Shown piece after piece: positions 27,653-36,714 of a DNA stretch of 64,000 nucleotides (position 1 is its first letter; each line of letters starts with the position of its first letter). The notes under the pieces are model-generated. The model saw only the letters and a program-made list of their open reading frames with translations. It made no database searches and had not been told where the DNA came from. The translations under genes were made by a program, and so were the position numbers. Origin of the DNA: Candidatus Tepidiaquacella proteinivora (GTDB taxonomy: Bacteria > Bacteroidota > Ignavibacteria > Tepidaquicellales > Tepidaquicellaceae). The DNA lies in the NCBI GenBank assembly GCA_013348845.1, contig CP054675.1, forward strand, positions 186,001-250,000. Direction: 5' to 3'.

Positions 27653-27970
27653 ATGCAATTTTTAGTTGAGAAAATAAATTTTGAAAGCATAGATTATTTA
27701 AAGATTAGGTTAAAACCAGAATTACTTAATTTAGCTAATAAAGATGTTTTAAAAGAATATATAGGAACTGAAATAAAGAATAAAAATAAGAATTTTATCT
27801 TTGATTTCTCAGATATTGTTACATTGAATAGTTCTGCTCTGGGTGTTTTGATTGGAATATTAAATCAGATTAAAAGTGTAGATGGCAATCTTAAGTTTTC
27901 GAATTATAGTGAGAAAATAAAAACTATTTTTGAAATAACAAAATTAAATTTAGTTTTTGATTTAATATAA
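27653..27970 (+). CDS. STAS-domain protein (anti-anti-sigma factor-like)
   Basis: This 105-residue single-domain STAS protein is of the SpoIIAA/RsbV type. The conserved turn FDFSDIVTLNSSALGVLIGIL carries Ser60/Ser61 where phosphorylatable serine lies in SpoIIAA-like proteins; Gly of the DSSGLG motif is replaced by Ala62. No cognate kinase or phosphatase is next to it. Its location between secF and purA gives no functional clue. Confidence 0.8.
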   Translation: MQFLVEKINFESIDYLKIRLKPELLNLANKDVLKEYIGTEIKNKNKNFIFDFSDIVTLNSSALGVLIGILNQIKSVDGNLKFSNYSEKIKTIFEITKLNLVFDLI

Positions 27971-27997
27971 TATTTCCATCTATAATAATTTTATTTT

Positions 27998-29269
27998 ATG
28001 TCTAAAATTACTGTCCTTACTGGACTTCAATGGGGAGATGAAGGAAAAGGCAAGATGATAGATTTGTTAAGTCCTAAGTATGATATTGTAGTTAGATATC
28101 AGGGAGGGGCTAATGCTGGTCATACGATAGTTTTTAATAATAAAAAATATATATTACATTTAATTCCGTCAGGGATTTTTACAAAAAATATTAAATGTGT
28201 AATAGGAAACGGAACTGTTGTTGACCTTGAGGCATTAATTGATGAAATTGAAATACTTAAACACGAAGGAATAAATTTAAACAACAGGGTTTTTTTAAGC
28301 AAAGATGCACATATAATTTTATCCTATCATAAAATTATTGATAGTATCAATGAAAGCAAAGAAGATAAATTAGGTACAACTAAAAGAGGTATTGGTCCAT
28401 GTTATATTGATAAATATGCAAGAACCGGAATAAAAGTACAGGATTTAAGTCATCCGGAAAAAGTGAGTAAAATTATAGAAAAAAACCTGGAGGTCTTAAA
28501 GAATAGTTTTAGAAATTCTGAAGAAATTCATTCTCTTAAAATAGAAGTTATATTAGATAAACTTTTTACCAATTATGAGTTAATAAAACATCTTGTAATT
28601 GATACACAGGATTATTTATATAAATCTTATAAAAAGGGTAAAAGAATTTTGATGGAAGGTGCGCAGGGGACTTTGCTTGATATTGATTTTGGGACTTATC
28701 CATTTGTAACATCGTCGCATCCTATTTCAGGTGGTGCATGTATTGGTAGTGGTTTGCCACCTACATTTGTTGATGATGTTGTAGGTATTTTTAAAGCTTA
28801 TACTACTCGTGTCGGAGAAGGTCCTTTTGTTACTGAACTGATTGATGAAACAGGGCAGTATATATTGAAAAAAGGGAATGAATACGGCGCAACTACAGGA
28901 AGGCCAAGAAGATGCGGATGGTTGGATTTAGTAGCTCTGAAATATTCTTGCAGTATTAACGGTGTTACTTCGATGATAATGACAAAAACCGATGTGTTAA
29001 ATGATTTTGATAAGATAAATGTGTGTATAAAATATGATATTAATGGAAAGAAAACCGATAGATTTATTACGGATTCTGAATTATTAAAAATAACCAAACC
29101 AGTATATAAACAATTGAATGGTTGGAAATATGATATATCCAAATGCAGCAAAAAGAAGGATTTACCAAAGAATTTGATTAAGTATATTTCCTTTATTGAG
29201 AATTATACTGGTGTAAAGATTAAATTTATTTCTTCAGGTCCTTCAAGAGAACAATTTATAAAAATGTAA
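27998..29269 (+). CDS. purA: PurA, adenylosuccinate synthetase
   Basis: PurA joins IMP and aspartate using GTP in AMP synthesis. The 423 residues include the P-loop GLQWGDEGKGKMID, the catalytic QGGANAGHTIVF, KRGIGPCYIDKYARTGIK, EGAQGTLLDIDFGTYPFVTSS, and the C-terminal SSGPSREQFI. It lies 27 bp after the STAS gene and is followed by a short AT-rich gap and a tRNA. Confidence 0.97.
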   Translation: MSKITVLTGLQWGDEGKGKMIDLLSPKYDIVVRYQGGANAGHTIVFNNKKYILHLIPSGIFTKNIKCVIGNGTVVDLEALIDEIEILKHEGINLNNRVFLSKDAHIILSYHKIIDSINESKEDKLGTTKRGIGPCYIDKYARTGIKVQDLSHPEKVSKIIEKNLEVLKNSFRNSEEIHSLKIEVILDKLFTNYELIKHLVIDTQDYLYKSYKKGKRILMEGAQGTLLDIDFGTYPFVTSSHPISGGACIGSGLPPTFVDDVVGIFKAYTTRVGEGPFVTELIDETGQYILKKGNEYGATTGRPRRCGWLDLVALKYSCSINGVTSMIMTKTDVLNDFDKINVCIKYDINGKKTDRFITDSELLKITKPVYKQLNGWKYDISKCSKKKDLPKNLIKYISFIENYTGVKIKFISSGPSREQFIKM

Positions 29270-29337
29270 GAAAGTATTTTTCTGTATTGAAGATATCATT
29301 GAATTTACATATTAATAATAATATATTTGAAACACTT

Positions 29338-29409
29338 TGGCAGATAGCTCAATGGTGGAGCATTCGGCTGTTAACCGAAGGGTTGCGGGTTCGAGTCCCG
29401 CTCTGCCAG
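29338..29409 (+). tRNA. tRNA-Asn (anticodon GTT)
   Basis: A 72-nt cloverleaf can be drawn. The acceptor stem TGGCAGA (29338-29344) pairs with TCTGCCA (29402-29408), the anticodon arm is TTCGG-CTGTTAA-CCGAA with GTT at 29370-29372, and the T-arm is GCGGG-TTCGAGT-CCCGC. The discriminator base is G29409. CCA is not encoded. Confidence 0.97.
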
Positions 29410-29410
29410 C

Positions 29411-29438
29411 AATAACCCCAGAAAAGGGGTTATTTTAT
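29411..29438 (+). terminator. Terminator directly after tRNA-Asn
   Basis: A 9-bp stem AATAACCCC / GGGGTTATT (29411-29419 and 29426-29434) with a 6-nt loop is followed by T-rich sequence. It starts 2 nt after the tRNA and ends only a few bases before the xseA start codon. Confidence 0.8.
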
Positions 29439-29441
29439 TTT

Positions 29442-30683
29442 ATGGATATACAACCTTTAACAGTAACTGAATTTACCAAAAAACTGAAGTTGTTAATTCA
29501 GGAGGAGTTCTCTGATGTTTATATAACGGGGGAAATTTCTAATTTTAAAAAGCATTCAATTTCAGGACACTGTTATTTTACGCTTAAAGATGAAAATGCT
29601 TCATTACAGGCGGTATTATGGAATTTTCGCTATAACCTTTTAAATTTCATACTAGAAGATGGATTGCAGGTAATTGTGAGGGGAAAAATTACTATATACG
29701 AACCGAGAGGAAACTATCAAATTGATATAACTGAAATTAGACCTGCTGGTCTCGGTGAATTGCAATTGGCTTTTGAAAGATTGAAAAAAAAATTGGAGCA
29801 AGAAGGTCTGTTTGAAGAATCCAGAAAAAGGCCTTTACCTGAATTTCCTGAAACAGTAGCAATAATTACATCTGAATCAGGTGCAGTAATTGAAGATTTC
29901 AAGAGAGTTACTCTAAAGAGATTTCCTGTAGCCAAAATACTTCTGTTTCCTGTTTCCGTTCAGGGACCGGGGTCAGTGGAAAGTATTATGAATGCTTTGA
30001 AATTAGCAAATCAGGATAAATATTCTATTGATATAATTGTATTGGCAAGAGGTGGTGGCTCACTCGAAGATTTATGGAGTTTTAATGATGAAAGATTGGC
30101 AAGAGAAGTGTTTAAGTCAAAAGTGCCAACAGTAAGCGCAATTGGGCATGAAACGGATTTTACAATTTGTGATTTTGTTGCTGATGTCAGAGCGCCAACA
30201 CCATCAGCAGCAGCTGAAATAATTTTTCCTGATAAAAATCAGTTACTTGAAAGATTGATGCAAATTAATTATTATATAAATGATTCTATTAAAAACTGGT
30301 TTAGACATTATTACGACAATTTAAACAGAATTCAGAATAGTTATGTAATGAATAGGCCTATGGATATTTTGAATCAGATTAAAATGAGGTTAGATGAGAA
30401 TTATAAAACAATTTCTGATGTTTTGGATAATATATTTAAAAAATATCACGAAAGATTAAATTATATGGAGAAATTATTAAGAAATACTTCTCCTGAACAT
30501 ACTTTGAAAAGAGGCTTTACATATATAATAAAAGACGATAAATTAATCCCCAGAAAAGTTTTATTAAAAGATTTAGATTTTGTGAGGATAGTATTTTATG
30601 ATGGAGAATTAAATGCACGAATACGGAAAGATAGTCTTAAATTTAAACAAATTAATTTATATGACAACGAAGAAAAAAAGTAA
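29442..30683 (+). CDS. xseA: XseA, exodeoxyribonuclease VII large subunit
   Basis: XseA is the catalytic subunit of a single-strand-specific DNA exonuclease. It has an N-terminal OB-fold (DVYITGEISNFKKHSISGHCYFTLKD), the catalytic domain with ARGGGSLEDLWSFNDE and SAIGHETDFTICDFVADVRAPTPSAAAE, then a long coiled-coil region. The true start is ATG at 29442 (413 residues); the open frame extends upstream through the tRNA, giving a spurious MADSSMVEHSAVN-type leader. xseB overlaps its 3' end by 23 bp. Confidence 0.96.
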   Translation: MDIQPLTVTEFTKKLKLLIQEEFSDVYITGEISNFKKHSISGHCYFTLKDENASLQAVLWNFRYNLLNFILEDGLQVIVRGKITIYEPRGNYQIDITEIRPAGLGELQLAFERLKKKLEQEGLFEESRKRPLPEFPETVAIITSESGAVIEDFKRVTLKRFPVAKILLFPVSVQGPGSVESIMNALKLANQDKYSIDIIVLARGGGSLEDLWSFNDERLAREVFKSKVPTVSAIGHETDFTICDFVADVRAPTPSAAAEIIFPDKNQLLERLMQINYYINDSIKNWFRHYYDNLNRIQNSYVMNRPMDILNQIKMRLDENYKTISDVLDNIFKKYHERLNYMEKLLRNTSPEHTLKRGFTYIIKDDKLIPRKVLLKDLDFVRIVFYDGELNARIRKDSLKFKQINLYDNEEKK

Positions 30684-30873
30684 AAATACTTTTGAAGAAG
30701 CATATAAAAGACTTGAAGAAATTATGGAAGAATTGGAGGTAAAAGCTGAGAATATACCTTTAGAGAAAATGTTATCTTTGTATCAGGAGTCGTTGGAATT
30801 ATTGAAGATATGCAGGGATAAGTTGAGTGAAGCAGAATTAAAAATCGAAAAAATAAAATCAGAAAGTAATTAA
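30661..30873 (+). CDS. xseB: XseB, exodeoxyribonuclease VII small subunit
   Basis: This 70-residue helical protein (FEEAYKRLEEIMEELE, IPLEKMLSLYQESLELLKIC) matches the ExoVII small subunit that binds the coiled coil of XseA. The start is taken at ATG 30661 (MTTKKKSK); an in-frame upstream ATG at 30613 would lie deeper within xseA and add a non-conserved leader. dxs starts 11 bp after its stop. Confidence 0.94.
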   Translation: MTTKKKSKNTFEEAYKRLEEIMEELEVKAENIPLEKMLSLYQESLELLKICRDKLSEAELKIEKIKSESN

Positions 30874-30884
30874 AAAAAGTTGTT

Positions 30885-32804
30885 ATGTTAAAAATTGAGT
30901 ATGATTTTTCAAAAACTAAATTTCTGAAGGATATTGATTATCCTAAAGACTTGAAAAAGTTAACCGTTTCCGATTTACCAATCTTGTGTGAAGAAATCCG
31001 GGATTATTTGCTAGAGGTTATTTCAAAAATTGGTGGTCATTTGGGAGCTTCTCTTGGAGTGTGTGAATTAACTGTAGCACTTCATTATGTATTCAATACT
31101 CCAGTCGATAAAATTATTTGGGATGTCGGACACCAGGGATATATCCATAAGATTCTTACAGGTAGGAAATTAGCTCTTAAAACAATAAGGCAATTTGGAG
31201 GCATTAGCGGATTTCTGAAAAGAAGTGAAAGTGAATATGATTGTTTTGGAGCTGGTCATGCAAGTACTTCACTTTCCGCTGCTTTAGGTATTGCTACCGG
31301 GAGAGATTTTAAGAAAGAAAATTATAAGGTTATAGCAGTTATTGGTGATGGTGCTATGACTGGTGGAATGGCTTATGAAGCAATGAATAATATAGGAATT
31401 CTTAAGAAGGATATCATTGTGATTCTTAATGATAACAGAATGTCGATTTCACCGAATGTATGGGCATTTCAGAGATATTTCAACGAACTTATCACAAGTG
31501 ATAATTTCAATAAACTTAGAAATAAAATCTGGAACATTACTTCTAAAATTGATAGAAAGAGTGACAGATTACAACTTTTATTATCGAGAATTGAAGGGGG
31601 TATTAAAGGAATAATAACTCCGGGAATGCTATTTGAAGCATTAGGATTCAGATATTTTGGACCTATAAATGGTCATAATGTTGCAAAACTTACAAAGATT
31701 CTCGAAGATATTAAAAAATTAAAAGGACCTATCCTTTTACACATAATAACAGAAAAGGGAAAAGGACCTCAGTATGCAGATAAGCACTCTCAGAAATTAC
31801 ATGCTTTAAATCCTTTCGATAAAACAACCGGAATAGAATTAAAGAAATCAAACCATCCCGCATATACACAAATATTTGGTGAAGCATTGGTTGAGCTTTC
31901 AAAGAAGAATGATAAGTTAATTGGTATATGCGCTGCTATGCCAGATGGAACTGGTTTAAATTATTTACAAAAAGAAATTCCTGATAGATATTTTGATGTT
32001 GGTATTGCAGAACAACATGCAGTAACTTTCTCTGCAGGTCTTGCTACTGAAGGTTATAAACCAGTTGTTGCTATTTATTCAACTTTTTTACAAAGAGCAT
32101 TTGACCAGATTATTCATGATATTGCTTTACAAAACTTAAATGTGATTTTTGCCATTGACAGAGGTGGTCTTGTTGGTGCTGATGGACCAACTCATCATGG
32201 AAGTTTTGATTTATCTTATTTGAGAATGATTCCAAATATGGTAATAATGGCTCCAAAAGATGAAAATGAGTTAAGAAATATGTTATATACAGCTACGCTA
32301 TATGATAAAGGACCTGTAGCTATCAGATATCCAAGAGCTGAAGGGGTTGGAGTAAAATTAGGAAACTTTAAGGAAATAATTATTGGTAAAGCAGAAATAT
32401 TAAAGAAAGGTTCTGATATAGCTCTATTGGCTGTCGGGAATATGGTTACGCACAGCTTAAAAGCAGCAGAATTGCTACAGGAAAAAGGTATTAACGCCGA
32501 AGTGATTAATATGCGTTTTGTTAAACCGCTTGATGCTGTTATTTTAAAAAATGTTTTTGATAATTTTCAGAAGATTGTTACCATAGAAGATAATTCTATT
32601 ATTGGTGGATTTGGTTCAGCAATCAGTGAATTCGCAGAGCAGTATGGATATAAGAATGACATTCTTATGCATGGTTTACCGGATAAATTCATAGAACACG
32701 GTTCTTTAGATGAACTTTATAGTTTATTGAAACTTGATGCTAAAGGAATTGCAGAAGTGACATTGATGTTTTATTATAGGGAAAAAAATAAAATTCTTAA
32801 GTAA
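30885..32804 (+). CDS. dxs: Dxs, 1-deoxy-D-xylulose-5-phosphate synthase
   Basis: Dxs condenses pyruvate and glyceraldehyde 3-phosphate, the first step of the MEP isoprenoid pathway, using thiamine diphosphate. The 639 residues have GGHLGASLGVCELTVALHY, the ThDP/Mg motif GDGAMTGGMAYEAMNN...NDN, the transketolase block RGGLVGADGPTHHGSFDLSYL, and the C-terminal domain. Its association with xseB is common in bacteria. miaB follows 11 bp later. Confidence 0.97.
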   Translation: MLKIEYDFSKTKFLKDIDYPKDLKKLTVSDLPILCEEIRDYLLEVISKIGGHLGASLGVCELTVALHYVFNTPVDKIIWDVGHQGYIHKILTGRKLALKTIRQFGGISGFLKRSESEYDCFGAGHASTSLSAALGIATGRDFKKENYKVIAVIGDGAMTGGMAYEAMNNIGILKKDIIVILNDNRMSISPNVWAFQRYFNELITSDNFNKLRNKIWNITSKIDRKSDRLQLLLSRIEGGIKGIITPGMLFEALGFRYFGPINGHNVAKLTKILEDIKKLKGPILLHIITEKGKGPQYADKHSQKLHALNPFDKTTGIELKKSNHPAYTQIFGEALVELSKKNDKLIGICAAMPDGTGLNYLQKEIPDRYFDVGIAEQHAVTFSAGLATEGYKPVVAIYSTFLQRAFDQIIHDIALQNLNVIFAIDRGGLVGADGPTHHGSFDLSYLRMIPNMVIMAPKDENELRNMLYTATLYDKGPVAIRYPRAEGVGVKLGNFKEIIIGKAEILKKGSDIALLAVGNMVTHSLKAAELLQEKGINAEVINMRFVKPLDAVILKNVFDNFQKIVTIEDNSIIGGFGSAISEFAEQYGYKNDILMHGLPDKFIEHGSLDELYSLLKLDAKGIAEVTLMFYYREKNKILK

Positions 32805-32815
32805 AACATTTTTGA

Positions 32816-34186
32816 ATGGGTTTTCGGTTTAATGATATTGAAGAAAGTGAAAAAACTATGATGAATTTTGAGGAAAAAGTAAAAAAAGGGGGAAGAGTAT
32901 ATGTTGAGACTTATGGTTGTCAAATGAATTTTTCAGATACGGAGATACTTTTAAGTATTCTTTTAGATAACGGTTTTTATGAAACCGGAGAAATTTCTGA
33001 TGCTGATGTAATATTTCTTAATACTTGCAGCGTAAGGAAACACGCGGAAGATAAAATTTATAGTCGTCTCAATTCTCTTAAAAAATTGAAAAAATCCAAG
33101 CCACACCTGATAATTGGTTTGCTTGGGTGTATGGCTGAAAGGGTAAAAAGAGAATTATTTAATAAGTTTGAGTTTTTAGATTTAATTACAGGTCCCGATG
33201 AGTATAGGAAGTTACCGGAATTGATCAGGAGTGTAAGAAGAGGAGAGAAAGGTATTGCAATTAAACTTTCTAAAACGGAAACTTATGATGATATTACGCC
33301 ATATAGAAAAGTAGGAGTTAACGCCTGGATAAGTATTATGAGAGGGTGTGATAAATTCTGTAGCTTTTGTATAGTTCCTTTCACAAGGGGCAGAGAAAGA
33401 AGTAGAAGTTATAATAGTATAATAAAAGAAGCTCATTGTCTTTATAATGAAGGTGTCAAGGAAATAATTTTGTTAGGGCAAAATGTTAATTCTTATAGAT
33501 ACAATGATTTTGATTTCGCGGATCTTCTGATTGCTGTCGCTAATGCTACTGGTAATACACGAATCAGGTTCACCACTTCACATCCTTATGATTTATCTGA
33601 AAAATTATTAAAAGCAATAGCATCAAAAGAGAATATTTGTAAATATTTACATTTACCTGTTCAATCTGGTTCAGATAAAATTCTGAAATTGATGAACCGA
33701 CATTATACTATTGAAGATTATAAAGCGGTTATCAATAAAGCGAGAGAATTAATACCTGAAATAGGGATATCCACTGATTTGATTTCAGGATTTCCAGGTG
33801 AAACTGATGAAGATCATAAATTGACTTTAAAGTTAATTGAGGAGGTGCAATTCGACAGTGCATTCACATTTATTTATTCACCAAGAGAAGGAACGAAAGC
33901 ATTTAAATTAAAAGATGATGTCCCTTTGGAGTTGAAGAAAAAGAGACTTAGTGAAATTATAAACTTACAAAGGAAAATTTCTTTAAACATACATAAGAAA
34001 TTAATAGGAAAGAAAAAACAAATTCTGATTGAGTCTTACAGCAAAAGGTCAAAAGACTTTTTAATGGGAAGAACTGATTGCAATAAAACTGTTATAATCC
34101 CTAAAGGTAATTACAATATTGGTGATTTTGTTAATGTGAAAATTAAGAAAGTAAATTCTGCTACACTTTTCGGGACTGTTATATGA
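32816..34186 (+). CDS. miaB: MiaB, tRNA-2-methylthio-N6-isopentenyladenosine synthase
   Basis: MiaB is a radical-SAM methylthiotransferase acting on i6A37 of tRNAs. The N-terminal domain has the three cluster cysteines (YGCQMN, NTCSVR, LGCMAE). The radical-SAM motif CDKFCSFC is followed by the RGRERSR motif, and a C-terminal TRAM domain ends in VNVKIKKVNSATLFG. The 456 residues are normal length with a short extra leader; initiation at the internal Met14/15 is possible. Its stop overlaps the acyltransferase start by 4 bp. Confidence 0.96.
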   Translation: MGFRFNDIEESEKTMMNFEEKVKKGGRVYVETYGCQMNFSDTEILLSILLDNGFYETGEISDADVIFLNTCSVRKHAEDKIYSRLNSLKKLKKSKPHLIIGLLGCMAERVKRELFNKFEFLDLITGPDEYRKLPELIRSVRRGEKGIAIKLSKTETYDDITPYRKVGVNAWISIMRGCDKFCSFCIVPFTRGRERSRSYNSIIKEAHCLYNEGVKEIILLGQNVNSYRYNDFDFADLLIAVANATGNTRIRFTTSHPYDLSEKLLKAIASKENICKYLHLPVQSGSDKILKLMNRHYTIEDYKAVINKARELIPEIGISTDLISGFPGETDEDHKLTLKLIEEVQFDSAFTFIYSPREGTKAFKLKDDVPLELKKKRLSEIINLQRKISLNIHKKLIGKKKQILIESYSKRSKDFLMGRTDCNKTVIIPKGNYNIGDFVNVKIKKVNSATLFGTVI

Positions 34187-35121
34187 AGATTATAGATAAG
34201 ATTGTCTATTTAATTTTTATTCTATTATCAGTAGTACTGAGTTTTTTCCCTTTAAACTTAGTTCGAAGGTTTGCAGTAGTTTTAGGTAATATTATTTATT
34301 TTTTCATTCCCATAAGAAAAAAAATACTTCACACAAATTTAAAGCTTTGTTTTCCCAAGAGAAGTGAAAAGTGGCGTAAAACAGTTGCAAGAAAATGTTA
34401 TGTTAATATCTGCATTGTAATTTTTGAAATACTTTATATGTCTTTTTTAGATGAGAAAGGTATAATTTCTTCAGTTGATACCGGGAATTTGTCATTGATT
34501 AAGGAAAGTATAAAAAAAGATAAAGGATTAGTCATTGCAAGTGGACATTATTCTAACTGGGAATATTTTGGCGCTTATATTTCTAATCAGATACCTGTTA
34601 GAGCAAGTTGCATAGCTAAAACTCAAACGAATTTGTATGTAAATAAAAAAATGAATAGTTTAAGAATACAATTCAGATATGAAGCAATTGAAATAGGTGT
34701 TAATCTTAGAGAAGTTTTCGAAAGATTACAAAATAACGAAGTTCTTATGATGTTGATTGATCAATCTGCGCATCCGGATTATTCCAGTTATGTTGAATTT
34801 TTCAATGTGAATGTTTCTTCTTTTAGCGGTGCAGCAAAATTTGCATTAAAATTCAATACTGAATTAATTTTTGCGTATTTGAAAAGGGATAATAATTTAA
34901 AGTATAATTTTAAATCATTCAAAGTTGACTATTCTGATTTGAAAGGATACAGTAAAGAAAATATTGAAATACTCACTCAGAGATTACAAAAGTGTCTTGA
35001 AGATTGTATCAGAGAAGAACCAAGCCAATGGTTATGGTTTCATAGAAGGTTTAAAAATATAAAATCAATAAATTCAGATGCAGCAGCGTTATTTGATTAT
35101 TCAGACAGCATATATAGGTGA
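34183..35121 (+). CDS. LpxL/HtrB-type lipid A acyltransferase
   Basis: This 312-residue inner-membrane enzyme adds a secondary acyl chain to lipid A. It has an N-terminal membrane helix and the catalytic HX4E motif in SGHYSNWEYFGAY, plus the QSAHPDYSSYVEFFN region. The last residues overlap the next gene by 44 bp in another frame. Lipid A genes lpxB and lpxK lie a few kb away on the other strand. Whether it adds the first or second secondary chain cannot be told. Confidence 0.9.
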   Translation: MKIIDKIVYLIFILLSVVLSFFPLNLVRRFAVVLGNIIYFFIPIRKKILHTNLKLCFPKRSEKWRKTVARKCYVNICIVIFEILYMSFLDEKGIISSVDTGNLSLIKESIKKDKGLVIASGHYSNWEYFGAYISNQIPVRASCIAKTQTNLYVNKKMNSLRIQFRYEAIEIGVNLREVFERLQNNEVLMMLIDQSAHPDYSSYVEFFNVNVSSFSGAAKFALKFNTELIFAYLKRDNNLKYNFKSFKVDYSDLKGYSKENIEILTQRLQKCLEDCIREEPSQWLWFHRRFKNIKSINSDAAALFDYSDSIYR

Positions 35122-36100
35122 TGTAATTTTATCATTACCTATCGCTCAGGTTATTAAAAAGAATATTGATGCAGAAGTTGATTTTTTATGTATTCCAAAA
35201 ACAAGTATTTTAGTTAAGAATAATGAATACATAGATAATGTTATTATTTATGATAAACACGGGGTTGATAAAGGATATATCCCATTTAGAAATATCTCAA
35301 AAAGAATAAAATTCAGAAGATATGATGCTGTTATTTCTCCGCATCGTTCTTTAAGAAGCACTTTCATATCTTATTTTTCTAAGTCTGAATTAACTATTTC
35401 ATTTGATAAATCTGCATTAAGCTCTCTTTATAAGGTAAGAGTACCATATAAAAAAGATATTCACGAAATTCAGAGAAATCTGATGTTACTTGAACCTCTT
35501 GGTATTAAAGAGACCAAAATTATCAGACCGGAATTATTTATAACTGATGAAGATAAAAAGATTGTTGATTTACTTTTGAAAAAATTTAATATTACTGAAA
35601 ATGAGAAGTTTATAACTGTTGCGCCCGGCAGTATATGGTATACAAAGCAAATACCACCTCATAAGCTAATAGGTGTTCTTAATTTACTTTCAGGAAATAA
35701 TATTAAAATTGTTTTTGTGGGGGGGAAAGGTGATATTGAATTATCAAAATATATTGTGGATAAAACTGAAAATGAAAATATTCATATTTCTGCGGGAAAG
35801 TTAAATCTGCTGCAGTCAGCAGAATTAATTCGTCGTTCAAGATTGCTTCTTACAAATGATTCTGCACCTTTACATATAGCTAACTCAGTAGGTACTAAAG
35901 TTATTGCAGTTTTTGGTGCAACAGTACCGGAATTCGGTTTTTTCCCTTATGGTGAAAAGGATGTTGTTTTCGAAGTAAAAGGTTTAAAGTGCAGACCATG
36001 TTCTATTCATGGTGGTAAAAGATGCCCGATTAAGACTTATGAATGTTTTGAAAGAATTGAAGAAGAAAAAATTTATGAAGAAATTATTAACTCTATTTAA
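35078..36100 (+). CDS. Glycosyltransferase family 9 (heptosyltransferase-like)
   Basis: This 340-residue GT-B enzyme resembles ADP-heptose:LPS heptosyltransferases. Visible are the N-terminal IIQTAYIGDVILSLPIAQVIKK, the core VAPGSIWYTKQIPPHKL, VFVGGKGDIELS, and the donor-site TNDSAPLHIANSVGTKVIAVFG. A Cys-containing tail (LKCRPCSIHGGKRCP) is common in the family. It overlaps the acyltransferase and likely acts in LPS core assembly. Its stop overlaps the 3' end of convergent ribE by 8 bp. Confidence 0.92.
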   Translation: MQQRYLIIQTAYIGDVILSLPIAQVIKKNIDAEVDFLCIPKTSILVKNNEYIDNVIIYDKHGVDKGYIPFRNISKRIKFRRYDAVISPHRSLRSTFISYFSKSELTISFDKSALSSLYKVRVPYKKDIHEIQRNLMLLEPLGIKETKIIRPELFITDEDKKIVDLLLKKFNITENEKFITVAPGSIWYTKQIPPHKLIGVLNLLSGNNIKIVFVGGKGDIELSKYIVDKTENENIHISAGKLNLLQSAELIRRSRLLLTNDSAPLHIANSVGTKVIAVFGATVPEFGFFPYGEKDVVFEVKGLKCRPCSIHGGKRCPIKTYECFERIEEEKIYEEIINSI

Positions 36101-36713
36101 CTCTTAAATTCTCAATAATCCTTTTAACAAACTTTCCTAACATATCAAATTCAATATTAACTCTATCGCCTGGTTTCATATATCTGAAATTCGTCACTTT
36201 CCAGGTATGTGGAATTATTGCAATTTTTATTAAGATATCTTTTTTTGTCTCTTTAACAATTTGAGCAATTGTTAAACTTACACCATTAATAGCGATTGAA
36301 CCAACATATATAATATTATCTTTAAAAGCTGAAGAAAAAGTGAAATAATATTCCCAACTATCTTTTAATTTTATAATTTTTTCAACATAACCGGTCGTAT
36401 CTACGTGCCCCTGAACTATATGACCGTCTATAGTTGCATTTATTTGCATCGGCTTTTCAAGATTTACATAACTACCAATCTTTAAATCTCCAAGGTTTGT
36501 TTTTTTCAAAGATTCATTTACTGTAGTGAATTCAAAAGTGTTACCTCTTTTATCAGTGATTGTCATACAAGCACCGTTAATAGCAATACTCGAACCTTTT
36601 TTCACATTTTTTAAATAATTTTTAATTGTGGGTTTTACCGTGAATTTGATACTGTCGCCAACAGTTTGCATTTTTAAAATTTTTCCCATATCTGTTACGA
36701 TTCCTGTAAACAT
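36093..36713 (-). CDS. ribE: RibE, riboflavin synthase alpha subunit
   Basis: Riboflavin synthase dismutates two lumazine molecules. The 206 residues show the two internally repeated lumazine-binding domains, each with an IAINGxxxT segment (SIAINGACMTI and SIAINGVSLTI), and the standard N-terminus MFTGIVTDMG. It follows ribD with a 1-bp gap. The other pathway genes ribBA and ribH are not in the window. Confidence 0.96.
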   Translation of the reverse strand: MFTGIVTDMGKILKMQTVGDSIKFTVKPTIKNYLKNVKKGSSIAINGACMTITDKRGNTFEFTTVNESLKKTNLGDLKIGSYVNLEKPMQINATIDGHIVQGHVDTTGYVEKIIKLKDSWEYYFTFSSAFKDNIIYVGSIAINGVSLTIAQIVKETKKDILIKIAIIPHTWKVTNFRYMKPGDRVNIEFDMLGKFVKRIIENLRVK

Positions 36714-36714
36714 T

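Noticed and set aside
27653-27970. STAS gene as part of a partner-switching operon
   Set aside because: No anti-sigma kinase, phosphatase or sigma factor gene is adjacent.
29337-29441. Upstream extension of the xseA reading frame (MADSSMVEHSAVN...)
   Set aside because: It is the translation of the tRNA-Asn gene and its terminator; the real start is ATG 29442.
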